Origin: Vagococcus carniphilus
GTDB lineage: Bacteria; Bacillota; Bacilli; Lactobacillales; Vagococcaceae
Direction of reading: 5' to 3'
NCBI RefSeq assembly: GCF_014397115.1
Contig: NZ_CP060720.1
Location: 140,001-204,000, forward strand
DNA: 64,000 nt
Numbering within the stretch: the first letter of the stretch is position 1; every line of letters starts with the position of its first letter. A program made the translations under genes and the position numbers. Below the pieces are notes generated by a model, which saw nothing but the letters and a program-made list of their open reading frames with translations, ran no database searches and was not told where the DNA came from. Shown here in pieces: positions 62,799 to 64,000 of this stretch.

Positions 62799-62843
62799 AT
62801 ATAAACTCTATAAAGAGTTTGAAATCTTGAGAGGAGGTTCACC

Positions 62844-63122
62844 ATGGGTCGCAGCTTAAAAAAAGGACCTTTTGTAGATGAACACTTAATGAATAAAGTG
62901 GAAGCTCAAAAAGATCTTTCAAAGAAAAAAGTTATTAAAACATGGTCTCGACGTTCAACAATTTTCCCTAACTTCATAGGATATACCATCGCAGTTTATG
63001 ATGGTAGAAAACATGTACCTGTTTATATCCAAGAAGATATGGTAGGACATAAATTGGGTGAATTTGCACCAACAAGAACTTATCGTGGTCATGCTAATGA
63101 CGACAAGAAAACAAAACGCTAA
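62844..63122 (+). CDS. rpsS: 30S ribosomal protein S19
   Basis: 92 residues, [15 protein letters not shown], with the conserved IYDGRKHV-type motif (here [12 protein letters not shown]). Placed between L2 and L22 as usual. Confidence 0.97.
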   Translation: MGRSLKKGPFVDEHLMNKVEAQKDLSKKKVIKTWSRRSTIFPNFIGYTIAVYDGRKHVPVYIQEDMVGHKLGEFAPTRTYRGHANDDKKTKR

Positions 63123-63140
63123 TTGAGGGAGGCAACGAAC

Positions 63141-63488
63141 ATGACAGAAAGAATTACTTCAGCAAAAGCAACTGCTAAAACAATTCGCGTTTCACCTCGT
63201 AAATCAAGATTAGTGATTGACTTAATTAGAGGTAAAAGCGTTGGTGAAGCTGTTTCAATTTTGAAATTCTCACCAAATAAAGCAGCTGGTATAATCGAAA
63301 AAGTATTATTATCAGCTATTGCAAATGCAGAAAATAATTTTGACTTAGATGTTGAAGATTTAGTTGTATCAGAAGCTTTTGTTAACGAAGGACCAACAAT
63401 GAAACGTTTCCGTCCTCGTGCAAAAGGATCTGCTTCACCAATCAACAAACGTACAAGTCACATTACAGTAGTAGTATCAGAAAGATAA
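63141..63488 (+). CDS. rplV: 50S ribosomal protein L22
   Basis: 115 residues, start ATG 63141 ([14 protein letters not shown]) behind GAGGGAGG; the TTG at 63123 is inside the spacer and rejected. The beta-hairpin end [17 protein letters not shown] (shown in part) lines the tunnel, a known site of macrolide mutations; no anomaly seen. Confidence 0.97.
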   Translation: MTERITSAKATAKTIRVSPRKSRLVIDLIRGKSVGEAVSILKFSPNKAAGIIEKVLLSAIANAENNFDLDVEDLVVSEAFVNEGPTMKRFRPRAKGSASPINKRTSHITVVVSER

Positions 63489-63501
63489 GGAGGGACAACT
63501 A

Positions 63502-64000
63502 GTGGGTCAAAAAGTACATCCAATTGGAATGCGTGTCGGAGTCATCCGTGACTGGAACGCTAAATGGTATGCAGAAAAAGATTTTGCAGAATACCTACAT
63601 GAAGATTTAAAAATCCGTAAGTTTATTGCGACTAGATTGGCTGACGCTTCTGTTTCTACCATTGAAATCGAACGTGCTGCAAATCGCGTGAACGTATCAA
63701 TTCATACTGCTAAACCAGGTATGGTAATTGGTAAAGGTGGATCTGAAGTTGAAGCTTTAAGAAAAGAATTAAACAAATTAACTGGTAAAAGAGTTCACAT
63801 TAACATTGTTGAAATCAAAAAACCAGATTTAGATGCTAAATTAGTAGGCGAAGGAATCGCACGTCAATTAGAAAATCGTGTGGCATTCCGTCGTGCACAA
63901 AAACAAGCTATCCAACGTACTATGAGAGCAGGAGCTCAAGGGATCAAAACTCAAGTTTCTGGTCGTTTAAATGGTGCAGATATGGCTCGTTCTGAAGGTT
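63502..64000 (+). CDS. rpsC: 30S ribosomal protein S3, partial (window edge)
   Basis: Starts with GTG at 63502 ([15 protein letters not shown]) behind AAGGAGGGA. The KH motif [15 protein letters not shown] is present. About 166 residues are visible before the window ends; the C-terminus lies outside. Confidence 0.96.
   Translation, partial: MGQKVHPIGMRVGVIRDWNAKWYAEKDFAEYLHEDLKIRKFIATRLADASVSTIEIERAANRVNVSIHTAKPGMVIGKGGSEVEALRKELNKLTGKRVHINIVEIKKPDLDAKLVGEGIARQLENRVAFRRAQKQAIQRTMRAGAQGIKTQVSGRLNGADMARSEG

Overview
The window is a low-GC Firmicutes chromosome segment centred on the replication origin. Gene content and order (rpmH-dnaA-dnaN-yaaA-recF-gyrB-gyrA), T-box leaders, serine-type cell-wall enzymes and the 16S sequence suggest Lactobacillales, most likely Enterococcaceae and possibly Vagococcus. 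That assignment comes from recall of family-level patterns, not from a database search.

Layout. 1-5 kb: an ABC-F ATPase, a C39-like membrane-anchored peptidase, a DegV protein and purA. 5-17.1 kb, all leftward: dnaB-rplI, rpsR-ssb-rpsF, gyrA-gyrB-recF-yaaA, dnaN and dnaA. DnaA-box clusters lie on both sides of dnaA, which is a bipartite oriC. 17.5-25.6 kb, rightward: rpmH, rnpA, yidC, jag, T-box-argS, mnmE, mnmG. 25.6-29.9 kb: a small integrated element in the 3' end of mnmG. It has a tyrosine recombinase, decayed primase genes, one intact AlbA_2/ATPase-type gene, a 10-bp tandem repeat and a displaced copy of the old mnmG end. 30-37 kb: a GNAT protein, a small membrane protein, rsmG-parA-parB, a DUF951 protein, ychF, a DUF1129-like protein and guaB. 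37-43.7 kb, leftward: serS with a T-box, a MazG-like protein, a beta-lactamase-fold hydrolase, dacA and a VanRS-type two-component system. 43.8-51.4 kb: a 16S-tRNA-Ala-23S-5S operon followed by 25 tRNAs, including a tandemly duplicated block. 51.5-54.2 kb: brnQ, gpmA, rpiA. 54.3-64 kb: the str operon (rpsL-rpsG-fusA-tuf), an anchored hypothetical protein and the start of the S10 operon, cut off inside rpsC.

How it works together. Replication initiation (dnaA, dnaN, DnaA boxes, dnaB, gyrase), origin segregation (parA, parB, two exact and one near-exact parS sites) and translation (rRNA, tRNA, ribosomal proteins, EF-G, EF-Tu, tRNA modification and charging) are packed around the origin, as is usual for fast-growing Firmicutes.

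Main points for follow-up: (1) dnaA is frameshifted in an A8 tract, which removes the DNA-binding domain; (2) an element has integrated into mnmG, replaced its last codons and carries a lone Schlafen/AlbA-type ATPase; (3) the tRNA array carries a near-identical duplication that differs by a tRNA-Phe; (4) a terminator-like leader precedes mnmE. No CRISPR array, complete prophage or recognised multi-gene defence system was seen.
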